DNA of 64,000 nucleotides, from positions 165,265,001 through 165,329,000 of the forward strand of contig JAUMIR010000001.1 in NCBI GenBank assembly GCA_030847615.1. The letters are read 5' to 3'. The position numbers and the translations under genes were made by a program. Positions 32,451 through 44,015 of the stretch are shown piece by piece. The DNA is from Gambelia wislizenii (Eukaryota; Chordata; Lepidosauria; Squamata; Crotaphytidae). The notes below the pieces were generated by a model that saw only the letters and a program-made list of their open reading frames with translations, was not told the origin of the DNA and did no database searches. Each line of letters starts with the position of its first letter. Position 1 is the first letter of the stretch.

Positions 32451-32692
32451 AGTGTTTCCTTCCAGCCATTTCCTGATTGGTCAAGAGGGAAGCAGTTATG
32501 ATGGGCTATGCTACACAGGCAACTACCGTACATGTTGCTGCTGCAGTGGAAGAATGGTGGGTCTTTCCCACTTTGCCCTCAGTCCTGGCACAGGCACAAG
32601 GAAGGTCTCTTACTGGAGGCAGGAACCTGGGCATCCTGGATCATTTTAGCTTCCAGTCATGGCTGTTTTACATTGTACATATTATGAGATGA

Positions 32693-32905
32693 TGTGACTC
32701 ACTGGAAAAAACGATAATGCTTGGTAAAGTGGAAGGCAGTAGGAAAAGATAAAGACCACACTACAGGTGGATTGATTTAATCCAGGAAGCCATCGCCCTG
32801 AGTTTGCAAGACCTGAGCAGGGCAGCTGATGACTGAGAATCTTGGAGGTTTTTCATTCACAGGGTCGCTATAAGCTGAAGCCAACTTGATGGCAAATAAC
32901 AGCCA
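32693..32905 (+). mobile_element. BovB/RTE 3' end fragment
   Basis: The run gtgactcactggaaaaaacg, then 'aatgcttggtaaagtggaag', 'ctgagtttgcaagacctgag' and agggtcgctataagctgaag matches the C-terminal coding end and tail of the LINE seen on the minus strand at 3.1 kb, here in plus orientation and truncated. Confidence 0.75.
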
Positions 32906-33774
32906 GAAATACACTATTTTGCAGCTCTCATTTCGACAGAAAGGAAAGGCTCCCATTTTGACAGAAAGAAAAGAATATATTGAGATGATATGTTATTCAT
33001 AATGCCGTGGCTCTTCATACTAAAGGAATGGTGCTAATTCACGTACTGTAATTAGCTGTCCTAAACAGTACAATCGAACTAGTTACCTAAAGATGCTGAA
33101 CACTTGTGATTGCCCCACCTGCTCCTCACATATACTTTATTGATCCAAACACAAGAGATACACACAGAATTTGAGTAAATAGGATTATAATACCAGAGGC
33201 AGCATCAGGGCATACAGCCACCAATGTGTCTTGTGGACCTTTGAGGAACAGTGTGACCACATTCCAATAAGGTTTAGGCTTTTAATCTGTGTCAGTGCTT
33301 CTACAGATGTATTTTCTGCCCTTGCAATTATTTGTAAATCCGTACCTGTGGATGCATCCCTTTTCCAGAACTTTTAAATGAGTATTACTCCAACCTCTTA
33401 GTATCTGATCAATTAAAACAGACCACAAATACTGTTTCTATGTGAATTTATTTATGGGGAGAGGGAAGTCCTCATAGGCCATGGTTTTCTCTAACAAGAA
33501 GAGTACAACATTACATAGACTGCATACATATGAATTCATTTCTTACATCAATAAACTTGAAATGAAAATGAATCCGTGTACATTCTTAAACACAATTTAA
33601 CAGAACTAAGGGCCAAGGTACATAGTGGGAGTTGTGCTAGGCAGATGCAGAGCTCAGATAAGGGTTATTTTTTTGGGGGGGGGGGAGGAATATGTTGTTC
33701 AAAAATGTAGCTCTGAACATATCTACTTTTGAACTGATAGTTTGCCCATTTCACTTTTTTTTTTTAAAAAAATA

Positions 33775-33816
<42 letters not shown>

Positions 33817-34253
33817 TGCATGCACACATCTTTGAGATGTTTTGGTGTTCAATAAAGTTCACTTACCAGAATGAAGAGGCAACTAGTGGCAAGCCATATA
33901 TGGTCAGGGATAGTAGAAAATACTGACAAAATCAAGCAACCAAACACAAGGAGAAAACTGAAAAACAAAAAAATATAAAAAATTGTGAGGACATTGGGGG
34001 AAAAGTGTAACTCGAAATATATGAAACTACAAGCAATATGCAAGGATTCCGTTCCCAGTTCAATATGATGTTAATGCTACAATAAGCACAGAAGTTTATT
34101 CATTCAGATTTAATATATTATATTATAATTCATTCAGACATATGATTACATAGAAAAAACAGTGGTGGTAGAAGCATCTTGAAAATCGAGCTGAAATTCA
34201 TATACCTATAAATAAAAATCTATGAGATTCTTATTGTTTCGTAGGAGGTGAGT
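32906..34253. other. Non-coding DNA with (CT)n(CA)n
   Basis: A (CT)n followed by (CA)n run spans about 33775-33816. I see no other feature. Confidence 0.55.
33775..33816 (+). repeat. (CT)n(CA)n compound microsatellite
   Basis: About ten ct units, then about ten ca units. Confidence 0.95.
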
Positions 34254-34255
34254 TA

Positions 34256-34928
34256 CCGTATATTCCAGCGTATGAGACGACTGGGCGCAAAAGACGACCC
34301 CCCAATTTTTAAGTTAAAATATAGAGTCCCCCCCCCCCCCCGCAACCAGCCAGCCAGCCACCTGGCTGGAAAGCCTGTTCCCCACCAGCCAGCCAGCTCA
34401 GTGGCTGTAGATGATGGAATAGTCTGTGAAATTAAAGGACTGAGAACAGCTAAAAAAGCATGGGATACTTTGAAAAATCTCTGTGGTGTTCAATCTTTGG
34501 AAAGTAAGGTTGCATTAATACTGTAAGTTGGTTAATATGAAGCTATCAAATCCCAAATTTTTGAATGAGCACATTAATGAATGAGCACATTAATGGTTTT
34601 AGAGCCACATTGGCAGATAAGAGAATTTCACCACAGACAAAACTTGATGCAAAATGAGAAGTTGAATCCAGAAATTCTAATTTTAGGCTAACTTGTCCTG
34701 AAAAGAAACATCATTTTGACTCTCCTGAGCTAAATAGAGGGCCATTTAACTCTTCAAATGCAAAGCAGTCATTCTCACAGCAGGAGGAAGGATCTGCTGG
34801 GAAAACTGCCCAGGCCATTTTACACTTCAATCATTCTCACTGGGGTCTACTGGGGTATAAGACCACTCCCCCACTTTTGAGGAGATTTTCAAGTGTTAAA
34901 AAGTAGTCTTGTATGCAGGAATATACGG
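34256..34928. mobile_element. TA-flanked TIR element enclosing a Copia-type gag piece
   Basis: The left end CCGTATATTCCAGCGTATGA and right end tgcaggaatatacgg are inverted, with TA on both sides (34254-34255, 34929-34930). They match the ends of 18318-19871. A poly-C run and (CAGC)n-like repeats lie near the left end (34328-34395). The interior holds a coding fragment described separately. No transposase is present. Confidence 0.8.
34391..34526 (+). pseudogene. Ty1/Copia-type gag (UBN2-like) fragment
   Basis: The frame reads SVAVDDGIVCEIKGLRTAKK, then AWDTLKNLCG and SLESKVALIL before a stop at 34526. The TAKxAWDxLK core followed by SLxxKxxLL is the hallmark of the UBN2 / retrotrans_gag domain of Ty1/Copia elements. 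Downstream, out of frame, a piece reading INGFRATLADKRISP may be the next gag segment. No zinc knuckle, protease, integrase or RT was seen. Copia elements are uncommon in reptile genomes, so the assignment should be tested. Confidence 0.55.
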
Positions 34929-35060
34929 TATATACTTTGGTTTCAACAATCATTATACAGTATATGTGCATAGCTAGCTACATTTGATGCACCTACCATA
35001 TTTTCTTTTACTGTTGAATAGTAAAAGATCATATGGAAATAAGAACACTGTACAGACATG

Positions 35061-36270
35061 ATCATAGAATCATAGAATTGCAGAGTTGGAAGAGACCACG
35101 AGGGCCATCCAGTCCAACCCTCCTGCCACGCAGGAAATCTTGATCAAAGCATCCCCGACAGATGGCAATCCAGCCTCTGTTTAAAGACCTCCAAGGAAGG
35201 AGACCCTACCACGCTCCGAGGGAGTGTGTTCCACTGCCAAACAGCTCTTACTGTCAAAAAGTTCCTCCTCATGTTGAGGTGGAATCTCTGTTCCTGGAGC
35301 TTGCATCCATTGCTCTGTGTTCCAGTCTCTGGAGCAGCAGAAAACAAGCCTGCTCCATCCTCAGCGTGACATCCCTTCAAATACTTAAACAGGGCTATCA
35401 TATCGCCTCTTAACTGTCTTTTTTCCAGGCTAAACATACCAAGCTCCCTAAGTCTCTCCTCATAAGGCATCGTTTCCAGACCTTTCACCATTTTAGTTGC
35501 CCTTCTCTGGACACGCTCCAATTTGTCAATATCCTTTTTGAATTGTGGTGCCCAGAACTGGACACAGTATTCTAGGTGAGGTCTGGCCAAGGCAGAATAG
35601 AGTGGCACTATTACTTCCCTTGATCTAGACACTATACTTCTATTGATATAGCCTAAAATCGCATTGGCCTTTTTAGCTGCCGCATCACACTGTTGGCTCA
35701 TGTTCAACTTGTGGTCTACTAGGACTCCTAGATCCCTTTCGCACGTAGTCTCGTTTAGCCAGGTCTCTCCCATCCTATATTTATGCATTTCATTTTTCCG
35801 CCCTAAATGCAGTACTTTACATTTCTCCGTATTGAATTTCATTTTGTTAGCTTTGGCCCAGCTCTCCAGTCTATCCAGGTCATTCTGAATTTTGATCCTG
35901 TCCTCTAGGGTATTAGCTACTCCTCCCAAATTGGTGTCATCTGCAAATTTGATAAGTATGCCCCTAATTCCCTCATCTAAGTCATTGATAAAGATGTTGA
36001 ATAGCACTGGGCCCAGGACAGAACCCTGTGGCACCCCACTGGTCACATCTTTCCAAGATGAAGAGGAGCCACTGCTGAGCACCCTTTGGGTTCGGCCGGT
36101 CAACCAATTACAAATCCATTGAACAGTTAACTTGTCTAGCCCACATTTTACAAGCTTGTTTGCAAGAATGTCATGGGGAACCTTGTCAAAGGCCTTACTG
36201 AAATCAAGGTATGTGATGTCTACAGCATTCCCTTCATCTACCAAGCTGGTAACTTTATCAAAAAAATGAT
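35061..36270 (-). mobile_element. CR1 LINE, 5'-truncated, long open RT frame
   Basis: The 3' end is at 35061 with the CR1 tail octamer repeats (catagaatcatagaattg, on the minus strand ATTCTATGATTCTATGAT). The 5' truncation is near 36270. The 386-residue frame 35144-36304 is uninterrupted through CR1 sequence and ends at a stop close to the 3' UTR, which suggests a fairly young insertion. The first dozen or so codons, upstream of the LHHFFDKV segment, read flanking DNA. Confidence 0.95.
35144..36270 (-). CDS. CR1 ORF2 C-terminal half: reverse transcriptase (truncated)
   Basis: The product is the RT part of the CR1 ORF2 protein, which copies element RNA by target-primed reverse transcription. 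Visible in order are: motif A ITYLDFSKAFDKVPH (catalytic Asp); SGVPQGSVLGPVLFNIFIND (motif B); LIKFADDTNL (motif C with the FADD catalytic pair intact); KMKFNTEKCKVLHLG (motif D/E); the thumb with PHLEYCVQFWAPQFKKDIDKLE; and the CR1 C-terminal block ending LEVFKQRLDCHL. The EN domain and the first RT motifs are missing through 5' truncation, and no promoter is present. It is therefore a dead insertion despite the intact frame. Confidence 0.9.
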
Positions 36271-38153
36271 GTAGCCTTTGAGAAAACAAATAATGTAGAA
36301 ACAAATTTAGAACATTGAAAACTTAAGTTACACTTGGTAGGTTAAAAAAGAAAAGAGAAAAACAAAAGCAAACACTATTCAAAATCATTTAAATCGATTT
36401 CAATGGTTTTTTTTTAAAAAAAACCAGAAACTGTTAACAGGATTATGAAAAACTACTTTATCATCAGTTATGTTCTGCGTTCCAAAACAGAAAATCACAT
36501 TTTTGAACCAACATATCAGAAGGCAAACAGGCGATGCTCAGAGAAACAGACATACCACACTCATACAAAACACATGCAAAACTCTCTGAATGGAAAAACA
36601 AACCAAAGAACCAGCTAACACACACACACCACAGTAGTCAGTACACACCCTGCAAGTGTCACCCCCTTCATACTCTTTACCATGCCTTTTTTTCTTTTCT
36701 TTTTCTAAAGAGCTGGGTATGCTTCCAGCTGGGGTGCAAACACACGTCATTTTTATTTTCTACCACTGGAGACTGGCACTTCATTTGTCAACAGGGCAAC
36801 CTTTATGTTAATGTTCTTTTATTAAAAAAATAGAGAAATAAAAATAATCAGGAGGGGCAGGTAGTGGGTTTGTCCCAGGAGAGATGTTCACAGGTATCAC
36901 ATTGGGGAGCCCAGGCTTAAAAGGATAGTCGCCAAAAACTGGATAATATTTCTGCAAAGAATAGTCTCATCATTCACCATAAGTGATACATTTTCATTGT
37001 TTCCCCCCTCCTTTCCCTATTTTTATATATAGGTTTTTAAAATAGATTCTTTTTACTTTACACTTTCAGATTTGTTTCAAGTGCTATTTTGAAATGTATT
37101 AAGTGTTTTCAGTTTTCCAAAGTGTTTTCAATTAACTGTTTGCATGCTGCACATAATTACTATTGCAGAATAAGCTAATACAACTACAAGGGGCTTTTGA
37201 AAAAGCTCTCTGCTGTGCAGTGCAAAAGCACAAAACAAAGGCAATTTTTTTTGTGCCAAAATGCAGAAGTAAGAGCCTTGCCAGAAAAATAGCTTAGAAG
37301 AGATCCACTGAGCAATGGGCCAAAGCCTTGCTTGTAGACCGTGGCATCACTAAGGCTGGTGTCAACCCGCCCCCACAACAGTGTCACCTGCTGTGGTTCA
37401 GCCTCTCTGTCCCCTAGTATCACCAATGCTTGTAGAACTGTATGAAAAGTACTACTGACAGTGAGGGTAATCACCCAAACTTCCAATGACTTGTGAAGCA
37501 TATGATAGACAGTAGTGTTACCAGGCTCTCAAAGTAGCAGTAAGAGGCAATCCAGGTGCATTACGTGCAGGGTTGACAATTGGGAAGTAGCTATTAAGAA
37601 GTTTGTGTTATCCTTAAGTACCAAATGAAAGTATTGATTTCATTTAAGTTAGCAATGTGTTTCTTGGCAAAATTAACATATTGTCCACATTCATAAACTG
37701 CATGAAGCTCACATTTCTGGCTTTATGAAGGTCCCACAACCCCAAATACAGGATTTGGGGGGAGCATTTTGTTCAGTCTATATATGGTGTTCTGACAGTA
37801 CATACTAATATACAAAAGGAAAAGCTTTCCAGCCTTCAAATAGAGGACAATTTGTTTTATAATAACAGACTCCTATCAAGCCTATAAGGGACAAGCTTTC
37901 TGCCCCTCAAATAAGGGACACCCCTTATAATAAGAGACTCCTGGCAACCCTACTACAAGCTAGGAGAGTTTCAGTTATTTGAATACATGTTTCTATATTA
38001 AAAATAGATGGCTTAATTCTCCTTAAAGATGAAGACATAAAAAGACCTCGAACAGGGTTCTCACCATCCAATTATTACCTGTAAGTTTTGCAATCAACAA
38101 AGGGATTTATTTGTCAAAAGCAGGCTCCCACTCTGGGAGGAAGGTGGCATATA
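36271..38153. other. Non-coding DNA
   Basis: The only structure seen is a pair of 60-bp direct repeats at about 37820-37951. Confidence 0.55.
37820..37951 (+). repeat. Two diverged tandem units of about 65 bp
   Basis: Unit 1 (aaagctttccagccttcaaa ... gactcctatcaagcct) and unit 2 (caagctttctgcccctcaaa ... gactcctggcaaccct) share order and spacing. The 'gggacaccccttataataag' phrase resembles a common DNA-transposon end, but partners are lacking. Confidence 0.65.
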
Positions 38154-39230
38154 CAGTTGCCCCTCCACATTCATGGCTTTCACTCTTGTGGTTTGCTCAG
38201 CAAGCACCCCATTTAAATCAGCTTCTCTCCCTCGCACGCAAGGGAGAGGAGCCGATTTAAATGAAGTGCTTGCTGAGCAAGCCAGGCGCTCAACTCCCCG
38301 CTCTCCTGGGGCTTGGCTCCATTTGGGATGGAGATCCAAGCCCCAGGAGAGCAGGGAGTTGGAGGGAAAGGTGCTTTTTAGCCCCCCCGTCCTTCCCAAA
38401 GCTGCGATTGAGCTTTCCAAGCCTTGTCGCGGCTTTGGGAGGGTGGGGGGTGGCTGAAAAGCCTCTACACTGTCCTCCCTCCACCCCCCTAGCATTCCCA
38501 AAGCAGCTATGGGGCTCTCAATCCCCAGAGCACCTTTGGGAAGGCCGGGGAGAGGCCGGTCAGACTTCCTCCTGCCCGCTGCCTTCCCCAACCTTCCCGA
38601 GGCAGCTCTGGGGCTTCAAAGCCCCAGAGCTCCCTTGGAAGGGCTGGGGAGAGGCCGGCCAGACTTCATTCTTCCTGCCCACCACTTTCCCCAGCCTTCC
38701 CCAGGTGGCTCCGGGGCTTCAAAGCCCTGGAGCCCCCTCAGGAAGGCCAGGGAGAGGCTGGCCAGACTCCCTCCTGCCTGCCCGCTGCCTTCTCCAGCCT
38801 TCCCCTGGCAGTTCCAGGGCTTCAAAGCCCCAGAGCCCTTTCGGGAAGGCCAGGGAGAGGCTGGCCAGACTCCCTCCTTCCCTCCCGCCACCTTCTCCAG
38901 CCTTCCCCAAGCAGCTCTGGGGCTTCAAAGCCCTGGAGCCCCCTCGGAAAGGCTGGGGAGAGGCCGGCCAGACTCCCTCCTGCCTGCCTGCCGCCTTCCC
39001 CAGCCTTCCCCAGGCGTCTCCGGGGCTTCAAAGCCCTGGAGCCCTCTCAGGAAGGCTGGGGAGAGGCCGTCCAGACTCCCTCCTGCCCGCCTGCCGCCTT
39101 CCCCAGGCGTCTCCGGGGCTTCAAAGCCCTGGAGCCCCCTCGGGAAGGCTGGGGAGAGGCCGGCCAGACTCCCTCCCTCCCTCCCACTTGCCGCCTTCCC
39201 CGGCCTTCCCAGGTGGGTCAGGGGCTTCAA
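38154..39230. mobile_element. Tigger-like TIR element with 103-bp GC-rich array
   Basis: The left end CAGTTGCCCCTCCACATTCA lies after TA (38152-38153) and equals the right end of the element at 834-1789 read in reverse. The inner parts (gtttgctcagcaagcacccc, 'tttaaatcagcttctctccc') are shared as well. The array then runs to about 39226, where similarity stops. No right TIR was found, so the element is truncated or its end is unrecognised. The long frames of 332 and 270 residues here are periodic Pro/Gly/Ser translations of the array. Confidence 0.75.
38585..39230. repeat. 103-bp GC-rich palindromic minisatellite, seven units
   Basis: The centre ggggcttcaaagcccc occurs, exactly or nearly, at 38610, 38713, 38816, 38919, 39022, 39115 and 39221. 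The spacing is exactly 103 bp for five successive centres, with one 93-bp and one 106-bp interval. Each unit reads cttccccag... ctccgggg CTTCAAAG cccc ggag ... ctggggag, so each folds into a hairpin. Confidence 0.9.
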
Positions 39231-40686
39231 AGCTCATATATGTATGTGTGACAAAATGAAAAGAAGGGAGGGGGGCATGCTTGCTGATCTGCCCTTATCC
39301 CACTTCCACCCCCCAAATTAAGTCAAATTCATCAAGAAACAAAGTTGCATGTAGACAGCCAATGTATATGGCAGTAGGCTGATTTCAAAGGCTCAGGCAA
39401 ACCTGTGAAGTGCAGTATGAACTGGCATGTTACCTACTTTGCCCCCCCCCATTTTAATATACACATTGAATGAAACATAATCACATCTAATTGAATATAA
39501 AATCCAACCACTTGGAAAGAGCATCTCTCTCACTTTTTTTTTTTGCACTGGGATTTAAGAAGTACATGCAATTGCTTGTAAACTGCGATTTGTTCACATT
39601 GCCATAGGTATATGGGTCAGCAAACCAATCGGTGTGGCTAAAAAAGCACACTGTACTATGTAAATAAGTAATCGCATACATTTTTGCACTATGTAATTCA
39701 ATAATATTTACATCATTTCTGCTGATATAGCAAAAGGGGACTACACGAATAGGCCAAGGGCCTACTGCAGACACAGAGAAACCTAACAAAACTCTTGAGA
39801 ATGGTTGTGTTAATGAGTCATGCTAAGCAATTGTTTAGTGGGACATGCATGAGCTACAGTGGTCCCCACCTTTTTTTCTTCTTGCACAGCTAAAAGGAGC
39901 TTGGAAACATCTCCTCCCACTTTTACTTATCTGAAGCTGACTGGGTAGCTTAGGCAGGGAATAATGGTTAACACTAATGATGACGATTTGCAACAAGCCA
40001 GTCTGAAGTTGGCTTCAGTTAATTTAACTCATTGTTTAGCTCAATTATATGGCAAAGTCTGCTTAATCAAAACTTTAAAGACTTCCAAACTCTTCCCACA
40101 CTTGCATGAGGAGAATGCAAGCTAACTTTTGCATTACATGGAAACAGCCAAAGCTGTTACATGAATCATGTGCAAATAAATTAATAATAATATGTAATAA
40201 TAATAATAATACTGTATAATGTGATTCTTTTTCAGTTCCTTAAACATTTTTGCCTTTACAGTTTCAAGTTTATCTCTGCAACTCATGAAAGAGAGAGAAT
40301 GTGGCCACAATCCAGACAATGTAAAGTATTTTTTATGTCCCACCAATGTCAAAGAGATGATTTTGGCATGTGCTTAACTTTACTAGTACCAGCTATTTTT
40401 TTTTTTTTTTTACAAGAAATGAAACCTCTTGAGATTGCCTGTTTTTCTGTAGGATTTCTTCAAAGCCAAAATTAAAGAAAACAACTCAGAAGCAAATAAA
40501 CATACTAAAGGTTATTACATTCACAACTGGCTTGGGATGTTTTTAAAAGCCTTAGGCAAACTGTTACAATTTAAGTCATTGGTTTAAGATTAAACAGGAA
40601 ATACAGGAAAATTTTCAGAGGACCACTGCCATAGAATCCCAGCATGCTGCACAAAATGCTAACGTCTACTCTGGGACTTACACTCA
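39231..40686. other. Non-coding DNA
   Basis: A hAT-like start (cagtggtccccaccttttt, 39857) has no partner end. An (AAT)n run lies at about 40180-40212. Otherwise nothing was recognised. Confidence 0.5.
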
Positions 40687-41292
40687 GGGATTGTTCACAT
40701 GGTGAAAATACCCCTCCCAGAATTGGCTCAGAAAACAAGGTGTCTTAATGGGATCCCGCATTGTCTCATCATATTGTGAAGGAGGGGGGGGGCAAAAAGA
40801 GGAAAAACTATGTGAGAAAACCATTTGCTGCTTTTCCTGACTTTTAAAAAAGCTCCACTGATATGCACATTTTTGCTCATTAAGACACACTATTCAACAT
40901 GAATCGCTTCCCCATACCAGGCAAAGTGCAAGCCTGATTGGCTGCATGACTGCACGGGGCGAGGCTGGGTTACAGGACTAGTGCCTGCAGCCGCCGTGTT
41001 CGATTTTCATCTCTGTGAGTGATCACTAAGGTGATAAAATGGAAGTTTGTGCTATCTTTTTCTCTCTCTCTTTTTTTGGAAAGGTGGAATATCGTTTGTG
41101 TGCACCATAGAAATATTTTTTTTAAAAAAAGTTTGGCGGCAGCAGATTTAAAAACTTGACTAATCCACTTGTGGCTGCTGCCTCAGCTACAGGCATGTGA
41201 AATTTATTGGGGCTGTAAAACCATTAAGACAGGTGCAACTTGCTATTACTGAGGAGCAGTAAGTTTTTTTCCACCTTGGTGTAGACAAGCCC
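40687..41292. mobile_element. Harbinger-like MITE, intact copy with TCA duplication
   Basis: The ends are GGGATTGTTCACATGG and, on the minus strand, GGGCTTGTCTACACCAAG. The 3-bp flank TCA is exact on both sides (40684-40686, 41293-41295). The length is 606 bp. The interior shares the 'gtgagtgatcactaaggtg' and 'gtttggcggcagcag' phrases with the other copies. No transposase is present. Confidence 0.85.
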
Positions 41293-42952
41293 TCAGTTCA
41301 GGGAGGGTACTGGCCTGCAATAACTACCTGTCACTCTTGCAGATGCATATTCCAGGAGGCATTTGTATTCCTAATCACTGAGGAACACCAGAGGATTCCT
41401 TAAAGTTTCCAAACATAGTCTGAAAACCAGTGACTGAGTAAAGTCCTTTGGTTAAGGCAGATATGGGGAATGTGTGGCTCTCCAGATGTTCTTGGACTGC
41501 AGCTCCTACAATCCTCCCACTAGCTAAGCTGGCTAGGGCTGACAGGAATTGTAGTCCAATAACTTTTGGAAGGCTGCACATTATCCACCTCTGGATTTAG
41601 AGAAATAATGTGCTTCTGTGCCAATTAACATGGCTGCTTCATTTAAACAGAAATACCTAAAAGGTTAAAATATCAGCTAGCTGAAATTTAGGATCCTACT
41701 ATGCCATTTTCTCTTTAAAAAAAATTTTTTTTTCAAAGACAATGCTCTGGTGACATTGTGGAAAAATAGTTTTGATAATGCAAGCCATGTGGATTAAATT
41801 TTCCATCATTTATAGTTTCAGTGTGACTTGTTTATGCAAGTAAAATGAGATATGACAAAGGCTATTATAATTTGTTTTAAATGTTTTGACAAAACCTTAT
41901 AGAGCATAAGCGTTCCTCCATAGAAGGCGGCTTGTAAATTTATACTGTAAACATTAATATGAAATGACTAACTATTTAGCCTTTCCCATGGATAAAACAG
42001 CATGACCTTAGGGGCTGAGACTTTATGAATGCGCAAAGTGGCCACATACAGAAGGTTTAATTTGATAGCTTTCTTTAAACATTTTAAGAACAGATTCCCC
42101 CCTAGTCTGAAAATAAAATTGTGATAATTCTGTCTTTCCTCTTATTAATAAAGTTTTACTGGTGGGTCAGTGGAGGCTGAATAGATGAAGTTTCATGAAC
42201 ATTAAGTTGTTCTGTTAGTAATGCTCAAAATGTTTTTATTCAACAGTTACTTTTGCATACATTTGTTTTCATTTTGTTGATCTGAGAAATGAATTTAAGT
42301 AAATGCAATATGCATCATTATGCATCAAAACCACTGTTTGCTAGTAAAATAAGTTGCCCCCTCTCAACTGGTTCCCTCAATTGGAAAGTTGTCCCCCCTC
42401 AACTGGTTCCCTTTGCCTTCAAATGCACATTCCTCCACATGGAGGGCTGGGAAAAAAAAACCTCAGTTAACACCACTAAAGGGATGTTCAGCAGAGGCAG
42501 TATGAGGTTAAGAGTAAAACCCACCAGAGGTGAAATTAAACATCCTGTACTTGTGCAAGGAAGACCTGATCCAGACTGGATCTTTGTACACTTGCATAAG
42601 AATAATTAAGGAAGTGATTCTAAAATGCACATCACACAATTAATGTGACATGCAGGGTAGCCCTCTGTCATAAGGCTGGATTTTTACCAGTTTCTCATTA
42701 TTGGCCCCTCCCTGCAGAATTGCAGTATTGCTTAGGTGCAACCCAAGGCAAATCTGGACTTCAAGTAGTAGTCAAAAACACCCTCCCACAGCCCCTTTGT
42801 GGCAATCAATTCCACCATTCTCTAATTGCAATTTCAAAAAATGTTTTTGGTATTATATGATAGGGCATAACTGTTTAATGATAAAAGTACAAAACACCAT
42901 TAATTATATCCTTGAGCATAATTCTTTGGATCCCTGTCAAAATGGGTAAGTA
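41293..42952. other. Non-coding DNA with one small hAT-like MITE
   Basis: Apart from the MITE at 41458-41593 I see no feature. A direct duplication of about 30 bp (cccctctcaactggttccct) lies at about 42357-42410. Confidence 0.55.
41458..41593. mobile_element. Short palindromic hAT-like MITE
   Basis: The segment gtgtggctctccagatgttc ... ttggactgcagctcctacaa, then 'gaattgtagtccaataactt' and aggctgcacattatccacc, is an inverted pair around a short loop. This arrangement is widespread in amniotes. Confidence 0.7.
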
Positions 42953-43178
42953 CAGTTGTCCCTTCATATTCGCTGGGGTTTGGTTCCAGAACCCCCTGTG
43001 GATACCAAAATCCGTGAATACTCAAGTCCCATTATATGCAATGGCACAGCAAAATGGTGACCCTTATATAAGATGGCAAAATCAAGGTTTGCTTTTATAT
43101 TATTATTTTAAGAATATTTTCAAGCCGTGAATACTTAAATCCATGGATACCAAATCTGTGGATACAGAGGGACAACTA
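42953..43178. mobile_element. Tigger-like MITE, 226 bp
   Basis: The left end is CAGTTGTCCCTTCATATTCG and the right end inverts to TAGTTGTCCCTCTGTATCC. TA lies on both sides. The body includes 'tggttccagaaccccctgtg'. A close sister is at 50863-51092. Confidence 0.88.
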
Positions 43179-43445
43179 TATAGGGCTTGAACCATAAAAC
43201 AGGATCATTTCTATGAAAAAAGAATTTAGATTAGCTTTCTTTTCCAGAGGAGTAATTGTTTAGCCTGTTGTAGCAAAACAAAACAACAGTCTTGTCATAG
43301 TCCCAGAATACCAAACAACAATTTACCATCACCACCAACAGACCACCACAAAAATACAAGAAGAAGAACACAGGAACAATACCTTTCAACAAACCTAGAT
43401 TACAAGTCCCCCTATCTATTGAGGCAACACTGTTACAGAATTTAA

Positions 43446-44012
43446 GGGCTTGTTTGGATGAGAAGATATAATGCTGATTGCTGCACATTAATGTAAATTC
43501 CCAGCAGCGTTCATTTGTCTCCATGTTTATTTGTTTGTTTGCAAAATTGCTGGTATGCAAAGCTATCAATGTTTGATGTTCACACAGCCACGCCTGCGTA
43601 TCAAGATGGTGGCTGGGAGTGAATTGCTCACGTTATTATTCTCAACAAGTTGCCACTGCGGCACAGTATTTTTTTTTGTTTTACTGTAAATCTAAGGTGC
43701 GCATGTGTGACCTTCCATTAAAAAAAGCTGTTTGGTCTCCTCAGCGCAGAAAAAAAGCACACAATCACTACCGTGAAATTCTGAAATGGTGCTTCCGGCC
43801 ACTTTGTTGCTGGTAAGTCTGCCCCCGTGGATATATGACCAGGAATGCAGGAATGTACATTTCACCTGCATTTTTAGAAAAACCTTGGGAGAAGCTGCAT
43901 AGTCTTTTAGCACGCTTCCTTCAGAATATAGCGAATTACCACAGGATTTCATTGGGACAAAAGGTATTCTCCTCGAATTCCATGAGGAGTTTTTCATCAT
44001 CTAGACAGCCCC
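43446..44012. mobile_element. Harbinger-like MITE with TAA duplication
   Basis: The ends are GGGCTTGTTTGGATGAG and GGGGCTGTCTAGATGATG (minus strand). The exact 3-bp flank TAA is at 43443-43445 and 44013-44015. The left end is close to the GGNCTTGTTTGG start of Tourist/PIF MITEs. The 567-bp element encodes no transposase. Confidence 0.85.
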
Positions 44013-44015
44013 TAA

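Noticed and set aside
35144..36304. Host protein-coding gene
   Set aside because: All motifs are CR1 reverse transcriptase and the CR1 tail follows at once; the first codons are flanking DNA.
38585..39230. CRISPR-like array
   Set aside because: Units are 103 bp with no unique spacers, are palindromic, and sit inside a eukaryotic TIR element.
38261..39321. 332- and 270-residue plus-strand frames
   Set aside because: They repeat with the 103-bp DNA unit (changing phase each unit) and exist only because the array is stop-poor. No start context or domain.
39857..40000. hAT element starting cagtggtcccc
   Set aside because: No matching right end or duplication within the next few hundred bases.
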